From: Acidobacteriota bacterium
GTDB lineage: Bacteria > Acidobacteriota > Blastocatellia > Pyrinomonadales > Pyrinomonadaceae
DNA length: 64,000 nt
Assembly: GCA_016715115.1 (NCBI GenBank)
Contig: JADKBM010000016.1
Location: 1,302,001 to 1,366,000, forward strand
Direction of reading: 5' to 3'
Shown: positions 18,801 through 27,511 of the stretch, one piece after another
How positions within the stretch are numbered: the stretch's first letter is position 1
Layout: each line of letters opens with the position of its first letter
Translations under genes and position numbers: made by a program
The notes under the pieces: model-generated
What the model was told of the DNA's origin: nothing
Databases searched by the model: none
What the model saw: only the letters and a program-made list of their open reading frames with translations

Positions 18801-21800
18801 CAAGGGCCGCGGCCGGGGCGAAGGCACCCGGGCGATCCTCCGGCGCATTTCCGCGACGACGAAGAGCGCGCGACGGCGAATCGAAAACCGCATCGCCATC
18901 GCCGAGAGCCTGTCCGACGAAGAGCGCAAAACGGAAGCGCGCGACGAGGCGATCGCGATCGTCCGCGATAATCCGACGAACTACGGCGCGATCGTTCAAG
19001 CGTCCGATTTCCTGCGTCGCGCAGGCTTTGCCGACGAGGCGTCGTCGATCCTTCGCGAAGCGCTCGCGAAAAGCCGCGGGCGCTACAAACCGGCACTCGC
19101 CAAGAAGCTCGCCGACACGTTGGCAGCGGGCGGACGACCCGATCTGGCCGCCGCCGAGATCACTCGGCTGCATACCGAGGATCCGGGAAATACGGGCGTT
19201 TTTGAAGCTCTCATACAGACCGCGATCCGCGCCAAAGACGTCGAAGGGCTGCGTCGCGCGTTCGACGAAACGTTGAAGGCGCTGCGGGCGAAAACGACGA
19301 ACAAACCGCTGCTGGACGCTCGCGTCGCGGATCTCCGGACGCGTATGATCGACGCCTTCACACGGCTCGAAGATTTCGATTCGGCGATCGATCAATACAT
19401 CGAACTGATCAATCGCGAACCGTCCGACGAAGAACTTACCGAAAGCGCGATCAAGTACACGACGCGCCGCGGCGGAGGCGCGCGATTGCTCGCTTATTAT
19501 GAAAGACTCTCGGCGGAGAGCTTTAAGAACTACCGTTGGAATGTCGTCCTCGCCCGGCTTCGCGCCGCGGCGGGCGATCAAAACGGGGCGATCGCGGAAT
19601 ATGACAAGGCGATCGTCAATCAGCCCGCGATGCACGAATTGCAGCTTGCTGCGGCCGGGATCGAAATAGCCCGGAAGAACTACGGAGCGGCGCTGACGCG
19701 CATTGACAAGGCGCTCGAACTGACCAATGACGAACCATCTGTCTTGCGCCGCAAGATCGAGGTTCTGAAACTCGCGGGCCGAACTGCCGAGATCGATGCG
19801 GTGCGTGCCAAACTGCCGGCGGAATCCGATCCGTCGAAAGACAAAGACAAGTTTGACGCCGCCCGGCGGGTTGCGCGCGAGGATCGTGAAAAAGCGAGAG
19901 AGATCTATCGCAAAGCGTTCGAGGAACTCCGTTTGGATCCGCTTTCGGGCGATCCGAAGGCGGCGGATCTTCGGGCCTATGCCGATGCCGTTCGCGGTGA
20001 GGTCTCGCTCGCCGACATCAATCTGCAATTGTGGGATCTGCGGACCAAACTCGCCGCACTCGCCGGCGTCTCGGACACGAACCGCGCGCTCGAGGCGCGC
20101 CGCCGGCAATCGATCATCGAAACGGCGTTGGTCGAGACGGTCGGGGCGATCGCGGCAACATCCGCAACCGACGCCGAATTGGCCGCGCTCCACGATGATC
20201 TGCGCGCGCGGCCCGATGCCAAATTGACCGGCGAAGAACGGGCGAAAGCCATTTCGATCGTTCGCGATATGAGCCGCCGCTGCGGTTTCGGCGACATCGA
20301 AGAGGCGCTGCTGATCGCCGAGGCCGAGGCCGACCCAAAATCGAATCTTTCGAAACTTCTCGATTTCTATCAGAAGCGTGGCGCGTACCAGAAGGCATCG
20401 GACGCGGCCGCAAGGTTTGGGGCCGACGCCAAGACGCGCGCCGCATCGGCGAGACTGGTCGGCGACCGCGCAAAGGAACTCGCCGCGCTCCGCGAAATCT
20501 ATGAGCAGCCCGCCGAGAACGCCGAGCTTTTCGATCGCTATTTTGAATTGTTGCTGAAAACCGATTCCGCGGCGCTCGGCTCGCTCGCTTCTTCCGAGTC
20601 AAAGCATCCGTTCGCGCTCATCAACTTCTTCGTTCGCCGCGGAATGGCCGACGAGGCACATCGCGCGGTCGATGCGGCGAAGTTCGACAACGGCTGGAAG
20701 ATCGCCCGTCACGCGCAGATCGTCTATGCGCTGAGTGAAAAAGGAGATCGCGCGTCCGGGTACTTCGATGCCGCGCTGAGATTCGCCCCAATCGGCCGAA
20801 TGATCGCGTTGAAGACCGATGCCGACGAACTTCCGACCGGCGAGGACTGGTTCCGGATCGCCTCCGATTTCGGCCGCTGGCGTTTCTCGCAGGGCGATCA
20901 AAAGGCGCGGACATTCCTGTCCGCGATGACCGAGGGACTTCCCTCAAGTTCCGCCGAACAGCAGCGGCTCGGAGTGTTTTTTATGAAGAAAAACGACTTC
21001 GCCGCCGCTCTCGAAAGGTTCAGGCTCGCGATCGAGATCGACAACTCGGCGGTCGCCGACGCCGAACTTGTTGCGGCCGTCGGCGCGGCGCAGTGGAAAC
21101 TCGGCAACCGCACCGAAGCGCTCGCGAAATGGAACGAGATCGTCGCTCGCAAGAATCTTGGAGACGATGCGAAACTGATCGGAACGCTTTCCGGATTCGG
21201 GCTCGCCGACGAGGCGCGCAAACTGCTCGCGCCGGTCGTCGCCGCCCAAGCCGAATCCTCGGACGAGTTTCGCTCATTGATCGAATCGCTCGCCGATTCG
21301 TTCGATGACGAAGACGCGCTCGCCCGATATTTCCTCGACATTTGCGGTTCGTCTCGACGCGCTGGCGACATCGCCGAGGTGATCGCCGATCGCGTCAAAG
21401 GCGCGCGGCGCGAACCGTTCCTCGCGATCATCATCCGCTCCGAGCGCGATCCGCGCATTTACGATTTCGATTACGAAGAGATCTACCGGCGAGCGTTCCG
21501 CGACCGATCCGCGGCCGAGGCGGTCTTCGACCACGAGAACGGATTCAAGGTCGATGATCCCGATTCGCAAAAGTTCGTCACGACGCGCGACCTGCTCGAT
21601 TCGATGGTCGGGCGCGGCGGGTTCAAAGACGCCGAGCCGCTCCTGTCCGAGGCGGAAACGTGGATCGACGGAAAATATCCGCGGCCCGTCTGGATGCGCG
21701 CGATGCGGCTCCGGATCGACGCCCGGAACGGTGTCGACGTCCTCGCCGCGGCCGAACGATTCGTCGGGATCGACGTGCCGGACGCCGTGATCGATATCCA

Positions 21801-22749
21801 ACCGCCCGATCTTGAACGATTCAATCTCGTAAAAGATCTCGAACCGCGGCTCGCCGAATCGTTCTATGCGCGGCGTCTCGCGCTCGGCATTTACGACGCC
21901 GCGAATTTCGTCGGCCTCGCGACGGCGATGAAGGACCGCGACGGCGCGAAGCGGGTGATCGAGCTGATGGCGGAGATTGCCGGCGATGGGCCCGAGCAAG
22001 CCGCGCGCGAGATCGCCGGGCTTGAGGCCGTGAAGTCGCGACTTCCCGATCCGACCCGATATTCCAACGCGTCCGAATTCCCGACCGATCACGCGGTGCG
22101 CCTGCGCATAGCCGCCGAAACCGGCGACAACCTCGGCGATGCCCGGGCGGCTGCCGTTTTTCGAAAACTCCTCGCCGAGAGTCCGGATGCGAGCCCGGCC
22201 GACCGCGTCGCGTACGCAAAGTCGATCGTCAAGAGCGACAAAGCGACCGCGATGCGACTGCTGATCGGGGTCGTCGACAGCTTCGAGACGACCCGTTCGA
22301 TTCGATGGCAAGCTCGTTCCGAACTTGAGCGGGCCGGCTTCGGCGAACAGCTTCCGGACATTTCGTACGACGCATTCTCGCAGTTCTATCAAGGCGTTTT
22401 CGCAAGCGGGACGCGGAAAGACCGATTCATCAATTCGCTTCTTGCCGATCCGAACGCCGTCGCCGACGCCCGGCCGGAACTCGTTAAGGCCTATGGCCGC
22501 GAATCGATGCCGTTCGCAGCGCTTGAGCTCGCAAAGTCGCTCGCCGGAGCAAAATCGGACGAGTTGCTCGACGTGCTCTCGGCGGCGGCCGAATCGATCG
22601 GCGATTTCGATCGGGCGCTGGAATTCGAACGCGCACGCAAGGACGGCGGCCGCGCCGACCGCATCGCGGCGCTTGAAAAGTCACGCGCGGCCCGGCCGGG
22701 ACCTGCGACCGATCTCGTGATCGACTCTGACAGGACAACAAAACAATGA
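15799..22749 (+). CDS. Giant exported TPR-repeat protein (2316 residues)
   Basis: It begins MKFRVLIVILTAAAISAFFA, a signal peptide, and is then almost wholly helical. Degenerate tetratricopeptide repeats occur throughout, for example GDRQGSLREFVAALNDPDKG, AGDQNGAIAEYDKAIVNQP and KNDFAAALERFRLAIEIDN. Composition is rich in Ala, Arg, Asp and Glu, with no catalytic domain and no second membrane span visible. At over 2300 residues it is far longer than usual TPR adaptors and may form an extended periplasmic solenoid. ATG 15799 overlaps the VIT/vWA stop, and its stop overlaps the next start at 22746. By position it is the scaffold of the four-gene module; partners are inferred, not shown. Confidence 0.8.
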   Translation: MKFRVLIVILTAAAISAFFADRVRVGAVEVDPLLEQAMYKRQRFFGADAIVPLPAAEAFANLQRLRTEIGDDPKYLEKTAVIAERLGDQTVAEDLLTRLANVRPDKTSLLGDFYARRGMFDKQAEVWAKRVESGDEGERPVALGNLLSVARRHGLRQFLSKEYLARVAANNAGSYAVFEKLIENEYDPERSLELIRGARAAFDDDDHALLKKEIETLRGLGRDDEAEKVYLDSFDPFWDADLSREFYDFLSERDRLRAYGRGLRERFRKEPSNFDAAIRYAHFCNYDFRLDSDTFESISKRLEAAKTAWTTDELVTVTRMLIRENNARDASRFLYTLVLRDDFKIGSAKRGQVLYQLFEMFADAGSKRIPLARGDLRFYSDVARADTDPGILTGILSLLFADTKPGDQLDGLESKIASDFNRAAAYRVFLAFRQENPASTHLAQMYLDLIRLYAAKGEAEVAGSLLAEFAANHERSENFPLAAIKLADAYAAKNDPANERATLQRILDHFGAQNRPLTPEAQPSNRNSGIDIPKDGTDKGEIKDFFDRDEAPVTYAEALDRIIASYSRERKTAEIIGLYANEIGKYPDEQWLYERRLTWLETAGLTDDQLATYRAALARFQTRTWQDKFARFLIRQKRKDEFADLASDLAGRLNESEATTFLTLASTYDIGPSLALSLYKTAHERFPRNTAIVEGLMRINRTLKNEEEWRRLAAESFFESASIRNQFLDDLAKRGELRGALGRIASDGSEIAELFRAEAASRLSDFESAAVSYAKLDRLYPATPEFNDRLIELTRSFGQRDRSTLGQAATLARGRADRSFDNAEYRTIAGEIFAETGRYKEANAEWQLIIKTASGEANAYLDTASVMWDYYQYNDALNTIEQTRAAFKDKTMFAFEAGSIRESLGDRQGSLREFVAALNDPDKGYRSREHLAYLAKKSRSVEEFDAAYQDVSKKLGGDRLAIAYGQFLDDAGRADEAERLIVSGANRTDDADLLADALSFFKGRGRGEGTRAILRRISATTKSARRRIENRIAIAESLSDEERKTEARDEAIAIVRDNPTNYGAIVQASDFLRRAGFADEASSILREALAKSRGRYKPALAKKLADTLAAGGRPDLAAAEITRLHTEDPGNTGVFEALIQTAIRAKDVEGLRRAFDETLKALRAKTTNKPLLDARVADLRTRMIDAFTRLEDFDSAIDQYIELINREPSDEELTESAIKYTTRRGGGARLLAYYERLSAESFKNYRWNVVLARLRAAAGDQNGAIAEYDKAIVNQPAMHELQLAAAGIEIARKNYGAALTRIDKALELTNDEPSVLRRKIEVLKLAGRTAEIDAVRAKLPAESDPSKDKDKFDAARRVAREDREKAREIYRKAFEELRLDPLSGDPKAADLRAYADAVRGEVSLADINLQLWDLRTKLAALAGVSDTNRALEARRRQSIIETALVETVGAIAATSATDAELAALHDDLRARPDAKLTGEERAKAISIVRDMSRRCGFGDIEEALLIAEAEADPKSNLSKLLDFYQKRGAYQKASDAAARFGADAKTRAASARLVGDRAKELAALREIYEQPAENAELFDRYFELLLKTDSAALGSLASSESKHPFALINFFVRRGMADEAHRAVDAAKFDNGWKIARHAQIVYALSEKGDRASGYFDAALRFAPIGRMIALKTDADELPTGEDWFRIASDFGRWRFSQGDQKARTFLSAMTEGLPSSSAEQQRLGVFFMKKNDFAAALERFRLAIEIDNSAVADAELVAAVGAAQWKLGNRTEALAKWNEIVARKNLGDDAKLIGTLSGFGLADEARKLLAPVVAAQAESSDEFRSLIESLADSFDDEDALARYFLDICGSSRRAGDIAEVIADRVKGARREPFLAIIIRSERDPRIYDFDYEEIYRRAFRDRSAAEAVFDHENGFKVDDPDSQKFVTTRDLLDSMVGRGGFKDAEPLLSEAETWIDGKYPRPVWMRAMRLRIDARNGVDVLAAAERFVGIDVPDAVIDIQPPDLERFNLVKDLEPRLAESFYARRLALGIYDAANFVGLATAMKDRDGAKRVIELMAEIAGDGPEQAAREIAGLEAVKSRLPDPTRYSNASEFPTDHAVRLRIAAETGDNLGDARAAAVFRKLLAESPDASPADRVAYAKSIVKSDKATAMRLLIGVVDSFETTRSIRWQARSELERAGFGEQLPDISYDAFSQFYQGVFASGTRKDRFINSLLADPNAVADARPELVKAYGRESMPFAALELAKSLAGAKSDELLDVLSAAAESIGDFDRALEFERARKDGGRADRIAALEKSRAARPGPATDLVIDSDRTTKQ

Positions 22750-24401
22750 AGATCAGGATCTCGATTTTGCTGCTTTCAATTGCGCTCATCGCGCTCGCGG
22801 CCGCCGGTGCGCGGCGGCCGAACGGTTTCGAACCCGCATCGGACGTCCCGCGTGCCGCACTGGTTTATGTTCAGGTCGAGAATCTGCCCGAATTCATCAA
22901 GTTTGTCGGTAATTCGGATCAGTTCCAAAAATTTTCAGGCAGCACAACGTTCTCCGATTTCTCAAAGAGTCATCTCGGAATCAAACTCAAAGCGCGGATC
23001 AAAGAGTTCAGCGACGCGGCGGGTTTCGGGTTCGACGTCGGAACGCTCTCGACGTTCGCCGACAAACGCGCGGCATTCGCGCTGTACGATATCGGAAAAC
23101 TCGACTTTGTTTTTGTCGCGCCGATGTCGGACAGCGTGTTCGAAGCGACGGCCTTCGCCGTCAACCGCGGCAAGTTCACCGAGGAGAAACTCCCTGACGG
23201 CACCAAGCTATTTCGCGCCAAAGTTATGGCCGATTCCGGCCGCCGGTCACAGCAATTGATCTTCACGCACGCGCGGGGCCGGCTCGTCGTCGCAACCAGC
23301 GACAAACTGATCGAACAGACGCTTGCGAACGTCGCCGGCAAGCGCGGCGCGACGGCGCTTGCCGACGAGCCTTCGTTCAGGGAACTCGCGTCGGAGATGA
23401 AGCCGCGCCTTGCATCCGTTTGGGTCGATCAGGCGGCGCTAAACTCCGACTACTATTTCAAGCATTACTGGCTGATGTCCGATCGGAATGAACTCGGCGA
23501 TATCCGTGCAGGGTTGTTCGATCTCGGGATCGACGAGCGATCGGTGTCCGAGCGTCGCGTCCTTCTGACCGATGGATCGGAGAAATCGAAGAACATCGAT
23601 TCAAGATCGATCAGGGCGGCTTTGCGTTTCGTGCCGGCCGACGCGCCGTTTTACACCATCGAATCGGCGGACGCCGCGGTGGTCGACCGGGTGATCGCGA
23701 AGACTCTTTTCGATCGCGATCCGCCCCGGTCAGGCGATTCGGCGCCGACAAAATCCGGCGGGGCGATCTATGGTGACAAGTACGAAATGGCGGTCGATGA
23801 GGAAGACGTAGAGACCGCCGCGAAAATCGAGACGGTGACCGAAACTACGCCGTCGGCGATCGTCGGCAAGGCGCGTTCCGTGTTGAGCTTTTCGCGGCCG
23901 CGGATGCTTGAATCTCCGCTCTTTTTTGAGACGGACCGTGCCGCGATCGTCACGCTTTCCGAGACGAACCGATTCGACCGGACGGCTTTCGAGAAATTCG
24001 TCGCCAACCGCTTCGGGCGCGAAAGATCGGTCACGACCGGCGCCTTCGAATGGCGCTCCGAAAACGGATGGCGCGTCCTCGACCTGCCGTTCCTCGGCGC
24101 CGGTCCGCGTTACCGTATCGAGGGCCCGAATCTGATCGTGACGAACGGATTCGAACTCGCGGGCAGTTCCGAGACCGCCATCGGGGACGGCGATTTCTCC
24201 GAGCTTACGGTCATCAATCTCGGCCTGCGAAACGTCGCCTTCGACGAGGTTTTCGCCAGGTTCAAGCGCGGCGCCGACGTCAGCTTTTTCACATCGACCG
24301 TCGGCGGCCTTCTCGACGCGGCCGCGCCGGCAAAACGGATCGAGATCCGCAAGCGTTGGTCGGGAAAGCTGATCGAGGAAACGCTCGTCGCCGAGCGGTA
24401 A
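22746..24401 (+). CDS. Exported protein of unknown function, last gene of the propeller operon
   Basis: 551 residues with a signal peptide (MKIRISILLLSIALIALAAAGA). The body has mixed alpha/beta features with repeated blocks of the type 'VEN.PEFIKFVGNS', 'DKRAAFALYDIGKLDFVFVAPM' and 'RGRLVVATSDKLIEQTLANV'. These are reminiscent of DUF3352-type proteins, in which small ferredoxin-like units report on substrate or inhibitor levels; I treat that likeness as tentative. No catalytic motif is recognised. The start overlaps the stop of the TPR giant (ATGA). A weak AAAT-CCGG-ATTT palindrome followed by Ts (24414-24428) lies 13 nt after its stop and might end the transcript. Confidence 0.65.
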   Translation: MKIRISILLLSIALIALAAAGARRPNGFEPASDVPRAALVYVQVENLPEFIKFVGNSDQFQKFSGSTTFSDFSKSHLGIKLKARIKEFSDAAGFGFDVGTLSTFADKRAAFALYDIGKLDFVFVAPMSDSVFEATAFAVNRGKFTEEKLPDGTKLFRAKVMADSGRRSQQLIFTHARGRLVVATSDKLIEQTLANVAGKRGATALADEPSFRELASEMKPRLASVWVDQAALNSDYYFKHYWLMSDRNELGDIRAGLFDLGIDERSVSERRVLLTDGSEKSKNIDSRSIRAALRFVPADAPFYTIESADAAVVDRVIAKTLFDRDPPRSGDSAPTKSGGAIYGDKYEMAVDEEDVETAAKIETVTETTPSAIVGKARSVLSFSRPRMLESPLFFETDRAAIVTLSETNRFDRTAFEKFVANRFGRERSVTTGAFEWRSENGWRVLDLPFLGAGPRYRIEGPNLIVTNGFELAGSSETAIGDGDFSELTVINLGLRNVAFDEVFARFKRGADVSFFTSTVGGLLDAAAPAKRIEIRKRWSGKLIEETLVAER

Positions 24402-24946
24402 TGATAGAAAGCGAAATCCGGATTTTTTCATTTGCCCGTTCGTGGATTCAATCCGAATTACGGAAAAGGAAATCTGCCCGCGAAATGACGCGAAAAACGC
24501 GAAACTCTCTTCTCGATGTGACCCGCCCAGCCACACCCGATCTAAACGGCCTTGGAGTTGTAAGTCATTGTGGCGAGATCGTTTATCGCCTAGGTTGTGC
24601 GAAATTTGCCAATTCACGGTTTTCCAGTCCAATTCGCGGTCGGAAGATCAGTTTCGGGTATTTTGGCGTGTTTAGCGGGGGAACATTTCCTATTGCGTGA
24701 TTCAGGTTGAATCGACTTCGGTGACGTTGCTCGGCGGAAGCAATGAGAATGGATCCGAAAGCTCCGAACCACGATCAACAAGGATACGCACTTTTTGCGA
24801 ACCTTCGTCGTGATCTTGGCGGACTTCGTGTGAGAAACGGCTTGGGAGAACGCAGGCGCGCCCGTCGTTGATTAAATCCGAAGTTTGACTTATAAATCTA
24901 ACAGCTTCCGACATTTGCGGTTTTTCAGCTCCTGAGATCGAATACT
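24402..24946. other. Intergenic region, no gene recognised
   Basis: The 545 nt run from the end of the four-gene operon to the GH95 gene. Short open frames exist on both strands, but none has a ribosome-binding site, signal peptide or recognisable protein. The only structure noted is the AAATCCGGATTT palindrome with T run at 24414-24428, a poor candidate terminator. The GH95 promoter should lie in the right half; the run up to the start (CCTGAGATCGAATACT) has no strong Shine-Dalgarno. Confidence 0.5.
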
Positions 24947-27406
24947 ATGAAAATCGGTCGGCTCATTGTTTTCAGTTTGTTGTTAGTGGCGATCTCGCTT
25001 TCGCAGATCAGCGCGACCGAATCGCACGGCACCGAGCGAAAGTTCGACCCCTCGAATTACATTTGGTTTTCAAAACCCGCGGCGAAGTGGGACGAGGCAT
25101 TGCCGGTCGGAAACGGCAGGCTCGGCGGGATGGTGTTCGGCGGCGGGGACGAAGAGCGGATCCAACTGAACGAAGACACATACTGGTCGGGCGGACCGTA
25201 TTCGACGGTCGTCAAAGGCGGCTACACGGCATTGCCCGAGATCCAGCGACTCGTCTTCGCCGAACAGTATCTCGAGGCGCACAACCTTTTCGGCCGCAAT
25301 CTGATGGGTTATCCGATCGAGCAGCAAAAGTATCAAAGCCTCGCGAATCTTCATTTATTCTTTGATCACGGAAAATCAGTGGCCGAATATGAGCGTTCGC
25401 TCGATTTGGAGACCGGCGCAGCTCGGACGACGTATTCGGCCGGCGGCGTTCGATACGAGCGCGAGGTGATCGCGTCCGCGCCCGATCAAGTGATCGCCGT
25501 CCGTCTTACCGCCGACCGCCCCGGAAGCATTTCGTTTACCGCGAATCTTCGCGGCGTACGCAATCAGGCGCATTCGAATTACGGAACCGATTATTTCAGA
25601 ATGGACGCGGTCGGCGGCGACGGACTGGCGGTGACGGGAAAATCGGCGGATTATCTCGGCGTTGCCGGCAAACTGCGCTACGAGGGACGGCTCAAGGTGA
25701 TTCCGGACGGCGGAACCATCAAAACGAACGGCGTCGATCTTCGGGTCAAAAACGCAAACTCGGTGACGCTGTACTTTGTCGCCGCGACCAATTTCGTCAA
25801 TTACCGCGATGTCAGCGCCGATGCGCATCTTCGCGTCGAAAGCTATCTGGCATCATTGAAAGATCGGACGTACGAATCCGTTCGAAAAGCGGCGATTGCC
25901 GACTACAAGGGTTTGTATGATCGCGCTTCGCTCAGCCTTCCGGCGACGGACAATTCGTATCTCCCGACCGATCAGCGAAAAGTTGAAAATCAGACCGCGC
26001 CGGATCCGAGTCTTGCGGCGCTGGCGTATAATTTCGGCCGTTATCTGCTGATCTCATCGTCGCGGCCCGGAACGCAGCCGGCGAATCTTCAGGGCATCTG
26101 GAACGATGATATGAATCCGGCGTGGGATTCAAAATACACGACGAACATCAACGCGCAGATGAATTACTGGGCCGTCGATTCGGCCAATCTCGCCGAACTC
26201 GGCAAACCGTTTTACAAAATGATCAGCGAACTGACCGATCAGGGATCGCAGGTCGCGCGCGAGCATTACGGCGCAGGCGGCTGGGTCGTTCATCAAAACA
26301 CCGACATCTGGCGCGTCGCGGCTCCGATGGACGGTCCGAGTTGGGGAACGTTTACGGTCGGCGGCGCCTGGCTCACGACGCATCTTTGGGAGCACTACGA
26401 GTACACGCGGGACACTGCGTTTCTCGCCGAGAATTATCCGGTGATGGAAGGATCGGTCCGGTTCTTTATGGATTTTCTCGTCAAGCATCCGAACGGCAAG
26501 TGGCTTGTCACGAATCCCTCGACCTCGCCCGAGAATTTCCCCGACGGCGGCGGCAACAAGCCGTACTTCGACGAGTTTACGGGAAGCCGTCTGCCGGGCA
26601 CGACGATCTGCGCCGGATCGTCGATCGATATGCAGATCCTCCACGATCTTTTTGGTTATTACATCGAGGCTTCCGAGATTCTCGGCAAACGCTCGGCATT
26701 GGTCGACGAGGTCCGTGTCGCGCGCGCGAAGCTTGTCCCGCCCCAGATCGGCTCCGACGGCTCTCTTCAGGAATGGGCCGACGACTGGCGATCGCTCGAG
26801 AAAAACCATCGTCACTTTTCGCATCTCTACGGACTCTATCCCGGCCGCGTGCTCTGGGACAAACGCACGCCGGAGTTCATCACGGCGTACAAGAACGTGC
26901 TCAACGAACGCGGCGACGGGGGCAAAGGATTCTCGATGGCCTGGAAGATGGCGCTCTGGGCGCGGCTCGGCGACGGCAATCGCGCAAACAAGATCTTCAA
27001 GGGTTATCTGAACGAGCAGAGCTGTTCGCAGATGTTCGCCCTCTGCGGCAAATCGCTTCAGGTTGACGGTTCGCTCGGTATGACGGCGGCGATCACCGAG
27101 ATGCTGGTGCAGTCGCAAGGCGATGCGATCACACTCCTGCCGGCGCTGCCCGACGAATGGAAGTCCGGCCGATTTCGCGGAGTCGTCGCGCGCGGCGGAT
27201 TTGTACTGGATTTCGAGTGGATGGATCGGCGGCTCACGAAGTTGACGATCCGTTCAAAGGCCGGATCGGTCTTGCGGCTCAAGACCGTATCGCCCGCAAC
27301 TGTTACAATCGACGGCAAACGGCGAACCGTAACTCCGAATGCTTCGGGAGTCATCGAGATCCCGACCGTGAAGGGCGGCCAATACGTGATTGGATTTCAA
27401 TCGTAA
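24947..27406 (+). CDS. GH95 alpha-L-fucosidase (exported)
   Basis: 819 residues, signal peptide at 1-24. Just after it comes the GH95 opening motif: WFSKPAAKWDEALPVGNGRLGGMVFGG, then LNEDTYWSGGP. The (alpha/alpha)6 catalytic part contains the family hallmarks RPGTQPANLQGIWN, TNINAQMNYW, HQNTDIWR and RRLT-type C-terminal strands. Length matches full family members. It should hydrolyse alpha-1,2-fucosyl (or related galactosyl) linkages of host or plant polysaccharides in the periplasm or outside. It precedes a DPP-IV peptidase gene by 105 nt on the same strand; the two may form a catabolic unit, although nothing proves co-regulation. Confidence 0.92.
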   Translation: MKIGRLIVFSLLLVAISLSQISATESHGTERKFDPSNYIWFSKPAAKWDEALPVGNGRLGGMVFGGGDEERIQLNEDTYWSGGPYSTVVKGGYTALPEIQRLVFAEQYLEAHNLFGRNLMGYPIEQQKYQSLANLHLFFDHGKSVAEYERSLDLETGAARTTYSAGGVRYEREVIASAPDQVIAVRLTADRPGSISFTANLRGVRNQAHSNYGTDYFRMDAVGGDGLAVTGKSADYLGVAGKLRYEGRLKVIPDGGTIKTNGVDLRVKNANSVTLYFVAATNFVNYRDVSADAHLRVESYLASLKDRTYESVRKAAIADYKGLYDRASLSLPATDNSYLPTDQRKVENQTAPDPSLAALAYNFGRYLLISSSRPGTQPANLQGIWNDDMNPAWDSKYTTNINAQMNYWAVDSANLAELGKPFYKMISELTDQGSQVAREHYGAGGWVVHQNTDIWRVAAPMDGPSWGTFTVGGAWLTTHLWEHYEYTRDTAFLAENYPVMEGSVRFFMDFLVKHPNGKWLVTNPSTSPENFPDGGGNKPYFDEFTGSRLPGTTICAGSSIDMQILHDLFGYYIEASEILGKRSALVDEVRVARAKLVPPQIGSDGSLQEWADDWRSLEKNHRHFSHLYGLYPGRVLWDKRTPEFITAYKNVLNERGDGGKGFSMAWKMALWARLGDGNRANKIFKGYLNEQSCSQMFALCGKSLQVDGSLGMTAAITEMLVQSQGDAITLLPALPDEWKSGRFRGVVARGGFVLDFEWMDRRLTKLTIRSKAGSVLRLKTVSPATVTIDGKRRTVTPNASGVIEIPTVKGGQYVIGFQS

Positions 27407-27511
27407 CGGTTTTGCGGACCTTCCGAGTTCAGGCGTTGCGATCTTCAGAGGACTTGGCGCGCGGCAGTTTGTTTAACGAAAGATCGCTAAAGATTCCAAA
27501 TATCGAAAAGT

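Noticed and set aside
24414..24428. Rho-independent terminator after the four-gene operon
   Set aside because: AAATCCGGATTT leaves only a 4-bp AT stem around a CCGG loop; too weak to list as a feature.
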